A stretch of DNA of 64,000 nt from Membranipora membranacea (lineage: Eukaryota > Bryozoa > Gymnolaemata > Cheilostomatida > Membraniporidae). The stretch lies in NCBI GenBank assembly GCA_914767715.1, contig OU612066.1, positions 14,265,001 through 14,329,000 on the forward strand, read 5' to 3'. The notes beneath the pieces are model-generated. The model was not told where the DNA came from, did not search any database, and saw nothing but the letters and a program-made list of their open reading frames with translations. Position 1 is the stretch's first letter; every line of letters begins with the position of its first letter. Position numbers and translations under genes: made by a program. Shown piece after piece: positions 15,801 to 26,150 of this stretch.

Positions 15801-17965
15801 AGGATGTGTTCTTGCGCCAACGCTTATTTCCTTATTCGTCACCGCAACTCTAACCCTTGCATTCAATGACTGTAACAAGGGAGTCCTAATCCAAAGCCGC
15901 CCTAATGCAGATCTCTTCAATGTCAACCAGTTTAATTCAACACGCAAGTCCAAAGATATATTAGTGAGAGAATTGATGTTCGCAGACGACACAGCCTTCA
16001 TTGCTCACAGTTTTGCTGATGCACAAGCAATCGTCACAAGGTTTTCAGATGCAGCAAAGGCATTTGGACTAAAGATCAAAATCAAAAAGACAGAGATGAT
16101 GTACCAACCAGTCCCAGGATCTAACATCGAGGGCCTGAATATCAAAATTGATGAGCAAGATCTAAACAGAGTAAGCCACTTCAAATATCTAGGGTCAACC
16201 ATGTCAGACACAAACAAGCTGGACGAAGAACTGAAATCCAGGAAATCGAAAGCATCCACTGCTTTTGGGAGGCTGCGAGAGCGAGTATGGGATAATAAGC
16301 ACCTCACCATCAAGACCAAAGCTGCCGTCTACCGTGCAATAGTGCTATCTACGCTACTGTATGGTGTGGAATCATGGACTTGGTATCGCATTATATCCCA
16401 CAGGCTTAGCGCTTATATGATGAGGCACCTAAGGTACATTCTCAAGATCAAATGGTGGCGTCGCATTAGCAACAAGAAAATACTCCAAAAAACGGGCTTG
16501 GTCAGCATGTATGATATCATTAGACAGCGAACACTGAGATGGACTGGTCATGTATGCAGGCAGAATGACAACTATTCTCTCAACTGAAAGTCGGTTCTCG
16601 TAGCAGAGGTAGACCAAAGCTGCGATACAAGGGTACAGTCAAGAGGAGTCTCATAGATCTCAACATACCAACAAATGGTTGGCAGACGCTGACAAAAAAC
16701 AGAACGAGTTGGCGCAAAATGATTCAGAAGCAGAAGTCATCATCGGAATCGATGGACTGCCAGTAGTACTAGTATCAGCCACAGTAGAAATTTAACTGAC
16801 ATGACTTGTTATTGGTCAATTGCAAGGCCACCAATCCCTTTCAAACTGTCTTGTCTAATATGTCAACAATTTGTTGAATTGTGCTTTATAGAGCATTGCA
16901 TAGTTCAGACTACAACCTGCCGATTCAAAAAAGTGATCTTTTTCCTTTAAAATTGAAAAATAGAGTTCTAAATAAATCTGTTTAACTTGACTTTGAGAGA
17001 GTATGTAAGGGACAATGCCTAAATTGATGAAGAAGGTTCTTGATTCACTTTGCTATTTTTTCCATCTAAATGAGATGGTAAAAGTATCATCCTTTTTAAA
17101 TTTCAGAAGATCCTATATAGGAAATACCCCTGTCCATTTCTCACTAAAATCCAAAACATAGTCAGCAAACTGGAAAGGACAAACTGCATACATGAAACCT
17201 AACTTTAAAAGCTGATGATGCTAATGGAAAGATAGCATCAAGACAAAACAACTATATAATTGATAAATCGAAGATCCTGGATCCATGCACAAAAGAAGGT
17301 GTAAATGTTAGATTGGCGATCCAGAAATAACTCGCAAATTGTCACTTTATTTGAGGATTATATATCAAATCTTGGAAGCACATAACTCAGTAGAGCGAGA
17401 GGAAGTGATGATCAGCAACCCTGATCTCATATTACTACTTAACCTTTTTTTCTATCTCTACTCACTGCTTTTCCCATTTTTTTCTTACTACTTGTGCCAT
17501 TGCATAGAATCAAAAGTCAGATTAAAGTCCCCCGTGCGTCACAGTTTCAGATTTTCTCCCTTCAAACTTCAGGCGTTTTGAACAATGATGCTAGATTAAA
17601 CTTTGTTTTATGAACCCAGGTTGATTCGAGTTACCTCAGCCAGTCCCTTTTCAAAGACAAGATAAATGTCCCCCCGAACTCCAACAATCAGTTTCCTACC
17701 TTAGAATAAGGATTAAAATTGTTAGAGAGTTCCCAATCAGGCCGACTATGGCCGTACAGATGTTCAGGATGTCTGAGGAGTCCAGCGGATCATGTGACAC
17801 AAAGTCGAGCTCCTCTCGATTCTCCGGTAGAGGTATGTAATCACTACTCCTGTACACCGGGTACGATAGAAAGATCTCTCCAGACTCATTCATCACTCTG
17901 TCGTATGTAGTGTTCATGATTCTGGAGTAATGGAGATTAAGAGATAAATCAATACTTGTATACAA
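6865..17965 (-). CDS. Melatonin-receptor-like rhodopsin-family GPCR (5 exons)
   Basis: Seven-transmembrane receptor, 396 aa, plasma membrane. Coding exons in transcript order: 17965-17700, 15189-14976, 13510-13262, 12797-12594, 7122-6865; all GT-AG and in phase. The N-terminus has two N-glycosylation sequons (N18, N26). TM1 has GLIGNSL; TM2 has HLAAIDF with the conserved Asp; TM3 begins after a conserved Cys (KICLY) and ends NRY instead of DRY. Extracellular loop 2 has a partner Cys (FQCCY). TM5 has Pro and Tyr (MAPVMVLVIFCYY). Exon 4 encodes a Ser/Pro- and Lys-rich third intracellular loop. TM6 has AWLPSE in place of CWxP; TM7 has NIFVY in place of NPxxY, followed by LLNNNFRVAY. NRY, the NxxxY variant and the LLNxNFR tail are typical of melatonin receptors and related orphan receptors. 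The ligand cannot be read from sequence. Introns are unusually rich in transposons. Confidence 0.88.
7841..8447 (+). repeat. Left long inverted-repeat arm
   Basis: Reverse complement of 11252-11861. Contains no convincing coding sequence; the open frame at 7831-8037 is incidental. Confidence 0.85.
8637..9434 (+). pseudogene. Decayed CR1-like LINE: endonuclease and RT fragments
   Basis: Broken coding remains of a non-LTR retrotransposon. At about 8637-8836 the frame reads like the end of an apurinic endonuclease domain (GSTYSILHTKFRDILGNYGL, then TQIIFEP). From about 9137 it reads like reverse transcriptase: EDFLSGRKQR, then PLGSVI, LFQCYINDLPENTK and IFADD, which contains the catalytic FADD motif. 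Stops and frame changes interrupt it throughout. It lies inside the long inverted-repeat element. Confidence 0.65.
9985..10700 (+). pseudogene. Decayed CR1-like LINE: RT C-terminal fragments
   Basis: Continuation of the LINE remains. About 9995-10110 reads NHQDLQDVLQILSNLVENL, as after the FADD box of CR1/Jockey-type reverse transcriptases. About 10200-10300 reads GVKYLGLTFDSKLTWYTHI, the typical downstream block, and about 10415-10470 reads NDGLANRLEAVQRGAARLF. The remainder is frameshifted. No intact ORF remains. Confidence 0.6.
11252..11861 (-). repeat. Right long inverted-repeat arm
   Basis: Reverse complement of 7841-8447. The runs of C near 11701 and A near 11488 differ in length from the other arm, as expected for slippage after insertion. 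Confidence 0.85.
12172..12203. repeat. Small hairpin
   Basis: GTGTTAGGCAA and TTGCCTAACAC form a stem with a loop of a few bases in GPCR intron 4. No function assigned. Confidence 0.5.
13075..13103. mobile_element. Short palindromic MITE, copy 2
   Basis: TAGCCTGTCTT and AAGACAGGCTA face each other across a few bases. Same family as 2952-3023, 34457-34490 and 50927-51025. Located in GPCR intron 3. Confidence 0.5.
13619..14400. mobile_element. Nested palindromic repeat, arrangement A-B-A'-B'
   Basis: GPCR intron 2 holds a 780-bp structure made of four blocks: A (13619-13890), B (13891-14010), A' (14013-14286, reverse complement of A) and B' (14287-14400, reverse complement of B). Each block is packed with short CCCAGAT/ATCTGGG units and the phrase CCCAGACGGACCCAGA. 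The ends of A, B and their inverted copies share GGCTGGT(T/G)CACATTGT. Overlapping open frames on opposite strands (13819-14133 and 14085-13762) start with the same peptide because of this symmetry; they are not genes. Probably a foldback or MITE-type element. Confidence 0.75.
15404..16766 (+). pseudogene. LINE reverse transcriptase, truncated and frameshifted
   Basis: Encodes the RT core: NYRGISLLS, QCGFRAG, VFVDFSKAFDTVNR (fingers/palm), NGVKQGCVLAPTL, then the catalytic FADDTAF, then KTEMM and HFKYLGSTM. The thumb and C-terminal zone follow (LYGVESWTW, RTLRWTGHV). The main frame ends at a stop at 16585-16587, but the normal C-terminus resumes in another frame from about 16576 (FSQLKVGSRSRGRPKLRYKG through to the stop at 16764-16766), showing one frameshift. 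The first 14 or so codons of the open frame (15361-15403) belong to host intron, not to the element. Otherwise the RT is intact, so the insertion looks fairly young. Confidence 0.85.
15404..16770 (+). mobile_element. 5'-truncated LINE with 16-bp target-site duplication
   Basis: Non-LTR retrotransposon inserted in GPCR intron 1, opposite to the gene. AGTATCAGCCACAGTA occurs at 15388-15403 and again at 16771-16786, exactly bracketing the element. The insert starts inside the reverse-transcriptase coding region (CGNYRGISLLS), so the 5' part was lost at insertion. The coding frame ends at 16764-16766, only four bases before the right duplication, so there is almost no 3' UTR. That is reminiscent of RTE-type elements, though the clade cannot be fixed by eye. 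Confidence 0.85.
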
Positions 17966-20070
17966 TTCCTATACTCAGATGTGACTCGAAGTTCGGAGTG
18001 TGATAGCCTTATCTAGGGGCCCCATACTTGTTCTTTTTAGGGGGCACTGAGGTAAGGCTGGGTATGATGCATATGAATGGCCGCATTGGAGTACTTCACA
18101 AGAATCAATTGAACCAAGAACACAATGTATATAGGTAACAGGTAGTAAACAAAAAGTAGTAGCAGAAGATGTACCAATCTAAGTATCTACAAAATAAACG
18201 ATTAACTGTTAAAATGCAAAACAACATCAAAATGCGCGATGGATGTCTCTTATAGTAACTTTCAATAACATGGATTAAAGAACCACAGTCACATTATTAC
18301 TTGAAGATTTGTGTAGATTTTAAAACAAGAGTTACTTCTTCTCCTCTGTGTTTTGTTAGATGAAACCCTCTCTGTTCTCTGCCAACACTATTATGATCAG
18401 TTCTCACCAAGGCTACTTGGTTTTGTTATGATTCCAACAATGCTCCAATTACCTCATAGGTCGCTGAATCTTCTATAGGTTGTATTGTTTGTTACCAGTG
18501 TAGTTTTCACACATGTGATTGATGCTGTGTCAGCATTTCATATATAGCGATATTGTTTAATTCAATCTAATGCTAAGGCTAGAGCGGATCTTTTATACCC
18601 ATCTTCTAATCTTTATGTTGGGTTTGGTTCAGCTAGGATGTCCGATAGTAAATGACTTCACAAACACCAGTTCAGCAATATTTCATTGATGTCATCAGGC
18701 GTGTCATGATGCAACACTAGGCTGTTTATGCAGATTTTTGATTGACAAGTAAATTTTTCAAAAATGTTTTTCCGTAAATTCCTTTGTTCATCAATATTTC
18801 TCTAATTTCATTAGCAGCCTAATAGGTTTAAATGGAAATTTTCCTTCCCGTTTTTCATTGGTTGCAGTATTGTTGACAGAATGACATACTGTATTTGAGA
18901 TGTGTAGCCTCTAGCCTCTCTTTTCCTTCCCTCCGACTCCAATCAAATGAAAATGACGCTGTAACAGGCTTATCATTGATGATGATTAAAAATGTCAGAC
19001 CTTTCCCTCTTTTTGTGTTGAAGTTTCATGAAACAAAGAAATTGTCAAATTTGACAAGAACGGAAGATATCAGTTGTGCTTTTTATTTAATCTAGATTTT
19101 ATTGGGAAAAATATTTGATTGAAATATAGGAGTTGTCTCCTTTAAATATCAGGGTAGACGATCTTCCAATTAGCTACGCTTCAGTTGGGAAAAATTAGGG
19201 AGTTTCACCCAAATTTCCTGCAGGAAATCAAAGAAAGTTATAATGACTTGATCGAACCTAATCTATTATGTTTAATGAAGGCAATGGTAATTTTGGTTTC
19301 CTGTGTTAAGCTCATTTCATAAAAAAAATTGATTACTTATTGCTCTTGATGAACATTTTCTCATGTCATAATTAACACTTGCTTTTCGTCAGTTGATTGA
19401 ATATTGTTAGGAATATTAAAACTGACAATTTGGTATTCAGCACAATCCCTCATGTCACTTTCTGAACTTTCCATATGATCCACAAATAAATTTACAGCGT
19501 AAATAGTCAAATTAAGTCAACATTTCCATGATGTTGTACAAAGGGTGTTCTTTGCCTCCCATAAGTTCTGAGCAGTTATCACATATGAAGCTATTTGTAT
19601 CAATCGCATGTTTAAAACTTTAAACAACAAGAATCCTTTCAATTTTTGCTAAGTTAGAAGACAAGTCTAATTTTAAACTTGTTTAAGTCTCAGGAGTCAT
19701 CTCATCCTGCTTATTTGCTGAGATCAAAGCATATCTTCTGCCTTTAGCTTAGATATGTTGTTTTTCATGTTTTGTAGTGACATTATTTCTGGCAGGGTTT
19801 CTTGTTGTATATATGTAATACAATGTAGTTGAAAATAATCACATATATTCACCATTATGACTGATCAGTTTTGATGCACAAAAAATGACATTGACAGCAT
19901 GTAACACCAAAATCACAACAGAGGAAGTGATAGGTTAAAGCTACCACTATATGAAAAATGTCCTTCATGGCGATAAATGATAATGCTTCTTCAAAATTGT
20001 ATATTATGACATTCACAGCTCACATAGTTAGTAGTAGAATTATCAAAAGTAATGACGAAAAATTGGAAAA
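17966..20070. other. Intergenic: no gene seen
   Basis: About 2.1 kb between the GPCR start (minus) and the 3' end of the next minus-strand gene. AT-rich, with no recognisable protein, RNA gene or structured repeat. GPCR promoter and any 5' UTR exon should lie in the first part, but no signal is clear. Confidence 0.4.
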
Positions 20071-23000
20071 CTATAATTCCATCCACATTGGGTAAGATAG
20101 AGATTTGTCTTGTGTCTTGTTGTATGATGTAATACATTGTTCCAGGGTGTCTGGAGTTTCCTCATACTGACGGAGGGGGCCTATACCCGGCCCGTACTCA
20201 TGCTCTGTATGATAAAAGGCTACGTTGGGTTTGTGACCAGTCTGTTTCCTCACATTGTCCTCTCTCAGGACGGCTTGTAGAGTGGGGGAGTTTATGATAT
20301 TAGTACTTTTACCGTCTTCACCAACGATCCTGAGTATACATAATAATAATAATAATAATATATGCATTTTTTTTTCCTTTATATCATTTTATTTTATTGC
20401 AATTTAAATAATAGCATTTGCAATTACAACAAAGCTATGGATTATTTTACAGGTCATTGAATGATATGACCAACTAGATACCAAGTCGATATATGTGTTA
20501 GTCTAAACATTGTCAAATTTGCCACTATCATGAATAAAGGCTTGGAAAATACTGTTACGACTGGTCCAGCTTTGTCAACCGGCTGCTTAATAATAGCCAC
20601 GTGGCAAGGCTATGGTTGGTCCATTAGACAAACAGACATTAGCAATAAATGGAAAAATAAATAATTATAATTAAATCACCAGTGTATGAAGTTTGAATAT
20701 GTTGACAGCATAACTCAACTTTTTTTAGATATATAGGTTACCCGGCCAATGCATGGACACTAGAACATTTTGTAGCTACAGGCATTGTGTTGAAATATCA
20801 TTTCATAAAACCAACACGTGAAGACAATACCACGTTGGGTGGCTTTACCATGTGCAAAAACACCATGCTGAAGTTCGGTATTACCTGATACAATCATCTT
20901 CAAGTTGGTAACCAGGTGTAATCATGGGGATTTAGAAATCACTGGACACAACATATCTGAAATATCAAGGCAACGGTATCAGTATGGGAGGTTGGCAGAA
21001 AACTTGAATCACACCACATGAAAATGACAATCAGAATATATTTTGCGTCATGTAGATCATCGTGCTGAGAGGTAACTAGCCATTGGAGGGGGAGACATGG
21101 GAATTCAGGCTGCGTATGAGCTCAACCACAGAGAGGAAAAGATCTTAGGATAATAGTTACCAACCTCATTCCCCCAACCCATACTCAGGAATGTATGAGC
21201 TTCTCCATAAAGAGGAAAGGATCAGAGGACAATATTTACCAACCTCATCTCCCATCCCCCCCACTCAGAAATATTGGAAATCTTCTCATAATATGTCATT
21301 AATTTCGATTTGCGTAGGTGTGAAAATTGCAGTCTGTTGTAACCACATTTTAATCTCATAATCTTCTTGTAAGTGGCACTCTCATTATTTCACAACCAAA
21401 CAATATGTGAAATTACATCCACAATGTCAATTATAACATATTGTTTGCTGACTCAGTAAGCTTTAAAAGATTTCTCGCACCATCAAGGCTTAGGAGGATT
21501 AGTCAATGCAAACGAGCAAGAGAAACCATCATGAAATATTGTGATTTGTTAAGTTATCTTCTCTTTTTTGACTAAGCACGTTCAACCTATGGTATGGTAT
21601 CAAAAGGTATCACAAACAAATTCAAAGCTTTTGTGAGGTGGTATCCCAAATGTTTCCCCAACCCCATCAATGACATTGATAACATGTGACAAGGAGGCAA
21701 CAAGAGGTGGCGAAGGTTCATAGTTCATAGTTTGGAACAGACAGATGTGACAACAAGACCCTTGGAGAAAAATCCTGGCATGGTGGGCATCAAACAGAGG
21801 CTCACTTTATTAGTTCTGACGCTTCCTTATCCTTGTCAAGCGCCTGCTGGGCGTTCTTTGTGGAGTACAAACTCATTGGAGAGTTATACTGTAAATGTGC
21901 CGCTGTTTTACTGCAAGGATATTTCCAATATAAAGCAAGATTTTTTCAAATTGACAGACCATATCTCAAGAATGTATTATTATGATTATCGTTAACTCCA
22001 TTTCCAGTTCAATTGGTGTTTGAATTTTGATGGATTTTAGAGTAGGCGTGTTTGATTTGAATTTTGAATATCTTCATACTTATCATTCATAAGTAAGACC
22101 TTTTTTTCTCTTCAAGAATAGACTTGTTCAAAGTTTATACACCTGAAATAAACACTGCATTAACCAGCAAAAATAATAATTTCAGTTTAAGACATACATA
22201 CCCTTGATTACCAGCTGTCTGTTTGACTTGTGGACTGTAGTGGTGTACTGGTATATTCACACTCCATCCTCCCGTTTGTCTCTGTCTCACTGCAAACATA
22301 ACATATAAAATTTTTTGAAGAGCGGTGACCTGCCTTTTCAATGTATAATAACACCTATCTAAGCTCTAGCATGTGAAATAAGATTTATACCAGGGTTTAT
22401 TCATTGCATTCGTCCTATGCTCTACCAAAAATCAATCCACAGATTCTTTTTTTGAATGACTCTTAATCGGTTCAGCAAAAAAAAGAGTTTTTGTTTATCT
22501 TTACCTTGTATACCTCTGTTATAAGTGTGGCGCTCTGTACTGTTTGTACTAGATGTTTTATGAGACACATGAAAGATAAGAGCTAGCGAAAATCTCTCAA
22601 AAGTTAGTCGAAAGAACTCAGAACAGCAATAGATTGAGAAAAGTACCTAAACTTCCATTATGAGCTAATTGTTGGAAGGATATAATGTTGCCGGTGCATC
22701 AGTGCCTATTGTGTAAATATGCGTGGTGAATGGATCAACTCAGGCTTCGACGAAATTAGCAACACGCCATAACTTGGCCATAAGGCTGATAAAAATTGCA
22801 GGAACGGAAATAAATAATACTGTTACACAATAGCATAGCCTGTATCCAGTAGCGATCGTATTTTTTTAGATGTTATTCAATCATAAGTGCTTGCAGGCCC
22901 ATATTTTGTCTAATTAGAGCTCTGGTAAAACAGTGATTATAATGATGAGTTGCAATTAGTAGATTTTACAGTGTACAACACTGGCAGGCATCTGAGCTTC

Positions 23001-25030
23001 ATAGTTACAAAGCTGAGCTGATCGTGCTGCCAAAATTCCACACAGCAATACAGAGACTTGTTGCAGCTAAAGCCTTTCCCAGATACTTCCTGAAATGCTA
23101 AATGTGTCCTATATAATGCTATGTCATGGCCAGGTCAACATAAATGTTATTCAAATTTCCAGACAGATCTGAGATCATCTGCAATATAATGTGCTGAGGC
23201 AAGTGAAAATTACGAGGGTCAAACAAACCATGCAATATGGTAAAGCAGAAAGCTGTACTGTTGTCAGGTAGTATACAATGCACTGCAGGTCATGCATCAA
23301 CATTTCCTTGCACAATACACATCTTTACGCGACAGTCACTTTGGTTATTGTTCTGGTTATTAAGTTATGATATGACTGGTCAGGACAGTTTGACATGAAG
23401 CCACATTTACACTCTGGAAAAGGGAGCACAACTCACTGTCCCCATTATATCCATTGTTGTACTGTGCTGGTAGGTAGTTCAGGCGATCAACAGAAGCTGC
23501 CCTCATGTTTATTCTAGCGAAGCCCCTCTCTGGTTGAGCTGCTTGCTGTACTGGGTAGTACCGAGGCGACCTCACATTCTTGGGTGGTCCGTAACGCCTC
23601 TGTCTAGGAAACAACTCTATTCCATCATCAAGCAGAGTGGGAGATGAGACAACCTGCATAACTGAACGCTGGGTAAAAGCGGGGTAGTTGCTTGGGGAGT
23701 TGTTATAAGCATTAAAAGGTCTACCAACTGAAAAATTTCTAGGCAAAGAGTTGCTTGCGTTACTATTATTACTAAGCGTTATTTCAGCATAGCTAGCTCT
23801 ACGTCTAGGTCTATTGTCAGCACCACTCATCATTAAAATTCTACCTGGAGAGGCCACAGCGATAGATGCTCTTCTGGCAGGTGGCCAGCTTGGGCCTGCC
23901 CCTCCTTCTCCCTCACCCACATAGAAAGCCTTCTGAGGAGAGCGGGGAGAGTTACTTGTGATGACAACTCTAGGAGAGTCTCCACTATCAGGTGCCTGCT
24001 GCTGATAGGACGGCACCTGAATAGACATCGGTGGCCGATATCTGATCTGCTCACGTGAAGGTTTCACATGATGCCAATCTTGTGGGGCTCTCTGCGGTTT
24101 AGGGGGGCTGACATGCGTAACAGGTATCTCGTATGTTGCTGATTGCTTTGCAGGTGGTGTTGTCATGTTAAGCTTGGCGCTCCCGGAGCCAGAACTTATC
24201 TGACGAAATATTGGAGGCTTCTGTGTCAGCGGAGGCTGAGGGGAGACCGGTGACTGGCTGACCTGCGAAAAACTTCTCCTCGGCTTTGGAGGAGACATCG
24301 GGCTGCCTGGCATCTTCAACGAAAGTTTCCCCTTACTTGTAGGGTGAGCCGCTTGTTGAGTTGGGTAATTCTGCAGTGGTGGTTGGTAAGTTTGCTGTGG
24401 TGGTTGGTAGGTTTGCTGCTGTTGTGCACTCTGTGGATTTTGATTGGTGTATGGTTGACGAATAGGCATGCTGCTCTTAAGATATTCTGGTTGATGCATA
24501 TTTGGTTTACTCGGTGAAGCAGGTCCACTCAGTCTCCTTCCTCTGCCAGGCAGCGTTTGGGTTCTACGCTCCTCACGCTCAGCTTGCTTCTGCTTCTTCA
24601 AAAACATTCCCTTGATATCTTTAAAGCTTGGGAAGTCTTCATCAATGTCGGGGTCTTCTCTCGTATTCTTTTGCTGCCTCTGAAATTGGTTGGATGGGTA
24701 GCCGGGATCAACAACAGGGTAACCTGACTGGTCTACTTGCGGATAGGATTGCTCTAATGGATAACCATACTGCTGAGGTTGTGGGTAATGCTCAGGCTGT
24801 ACTTGTGGGGAATAACTACCGTTTTGCATATTTTGAAGAGGCACTTGGTTGTAGTCCATGGGCACTGGAGCTGGCTCAGCAGGCTGATATTGAGGTGTGA
24901 AAGGTGCAGGTGAACGATTAAAGCTGGGTTGGGGTTGACTAGGACTTGTGGGATACATAGATGCTTGGCCTGGGAAATTACTACCTCTTTCACTGTAGTT
25001 TGTGGCGAAATTGTTCCAGGGTTGCTGCAT
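20071..25030 (-). CDS. Pro/Gln/Ser-rich protein of unknown function (3 coding exons)
   Basis: Not recognised as a known family. Coding exons in transcript order: 25030-23437, 22289-22202 and 20329-20071; GT-AG junctions join in phase to give 646 aa. The large first coding exon encodes a low-complexity, Pro/Gln/Ser/Tyr-rich, probably disordered chain with many SP and SPxxP sites (SPRSPQK, SPRYYP) and a Lys/Arg/Glu segment (FKDIKGMFLKKQKQAEREERR, about residues 147-165). The last two exons are less biased: GGWSVNIPVHHYSPQVKQ, then HKPNVAFYHTEHEYGPGIGP to YPMWMEL; I infer this C-terminus is the conserved part. The start is the first Met after a splice acceptor (25036) that follows an untranslated exon. 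No signal peptide or membrane segment. The AAT repeat next to the last acceptor (20341-20361) may make that splice site length-variable. Confidence 0.7.
20341..20361. repeat. AAT microsatellite
   Basis: Seven AAT units in the intron, close to the acceptor of the last coding exon of the minus-strand Pro/Gln-rich gene. Confidence 0.9.
21114..21271. repeat. Imperfect tandem duplication, ~79-bp unit
   Basis: Two diverged copies, 21114-21192 and 21193-21271, each with GTATGAGCT, AGAGGAAA, TTACCAACCTCAT and ACTCAG(G/A)AA in the same order. Intronic. Confidence 0.7.
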
Positions 25031-26039
25031 CTTTTCTGGAAAAATACAATTCAATTCACAGTCTTAACTTAATTGCAAGGTAAGTGTTAATGGACATATT
25101 CTCACAGTTATATGTATATTACATATATCTGTGAGAATGGTATGGATTAAAAGTGTCGAAAGCCAACTTTTGGGCCAAAAACAAGCTGTAACTTGACATA
25201 AGATGTCGCTGGAAAAATTCCCAGTATTTAGTATATTCGAAAGGTTTTTGAATAGAATTGCAGGAATCTAGCCCCATGCAGGCAGCATGGTTCCGTATGT
25301 CTTTGCAGGAGAGATTCATGGAGTTAGGAAAGAACAAGTGGCGCCAATGTGGCAAGCTTAATGACGCATATAAAGTAATAAGTCTATTTCGCGAGGTGAT
25401 GATAATAACAAGCGGCTTTGCAACAACCTATCCTATTCACCAGGCTTGTCTACCAGGTCGCTGGGTCAGTGGACACATATTTCATTTCAATTTCAAATTC
25501 CAATCTAAGAGAGTAGGACTCTTATTAGTCAGGCAGGGTGCTAAACGTTGAGAAATAAGGGCAATAGACAGACTTGCATGTACAAGATAACTCGTAATTT
25601 GGTATTTTCCAGAGCTCTGTCATTGCACGATCTGTCATTTTGCACGATCTGGGCCCCTGTTGCTTATTTCGTAAGTTGCTTGTGAAATAGTCAGATAAAC
25701 ACTGCTGCGTCACATATTGCTGGGCCACAGTCTTCTCCTCAAAGCTTTGATATCAAATTTTCATCCTACTATATGAGAATTATTGAGAGTATATCGATTT
25801 TCACCTGGTGCACACAGGGCAGTGTCATTAATGGAGACATCGGTGAACAAATTTGAAAAGGCATAAAATCAGCAATGATAAGTGTCATTGCAACCCGCCC
25901 ATGGATCCACCTCCCCTTTTATTCATCTTGACATGTCATACTTGCTTCCATTCTAGAAGCAATCGTTGACACCTTTATACACACAATATGAGTAGAGGTA
26001 GTAGGTATTTACTCCCACTGTGCCCAATTTGTACTTACC

Positions 26040-26150
26040 TTTTCTAGGCTCCAACTCCAAAGTTTTGTAAATCAAGTAGCTATATTCTTATTCCCGGTGA
26101 ACTGAACCCCCTCTGCTGAGCGCTGCTCTTCTGCCTCTCGCTTCATAGAA
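26040..26150 (-). other. Probable 5' untranslated exon of the minus-strand Pro/Gln-rich gene
   Basis: On the minus strand the sequence GAGCCTAGAAAAG at 26052-26040 is followed by a consensus donor GTAAGT. It would splice to the acceptor before 25035, which precedes the start codon. The upstream limit is uncertain. This is the only evidence for the transcript's 5' end. Confidence 0.4.

Noticed and set aside
15513-16319. Minus-strand open frames of 162 and 104 codons
   Set aside because: Antisense shadows of the LINE reverse transcriptase.
24628-24900. Plus-strand 90-codon frame and shorter minus-strand frames over the 23.4-25.0 kb exon
   Set aside because: Shadows of the large Pro/Gln-rich exon, kept open by its biased composition.
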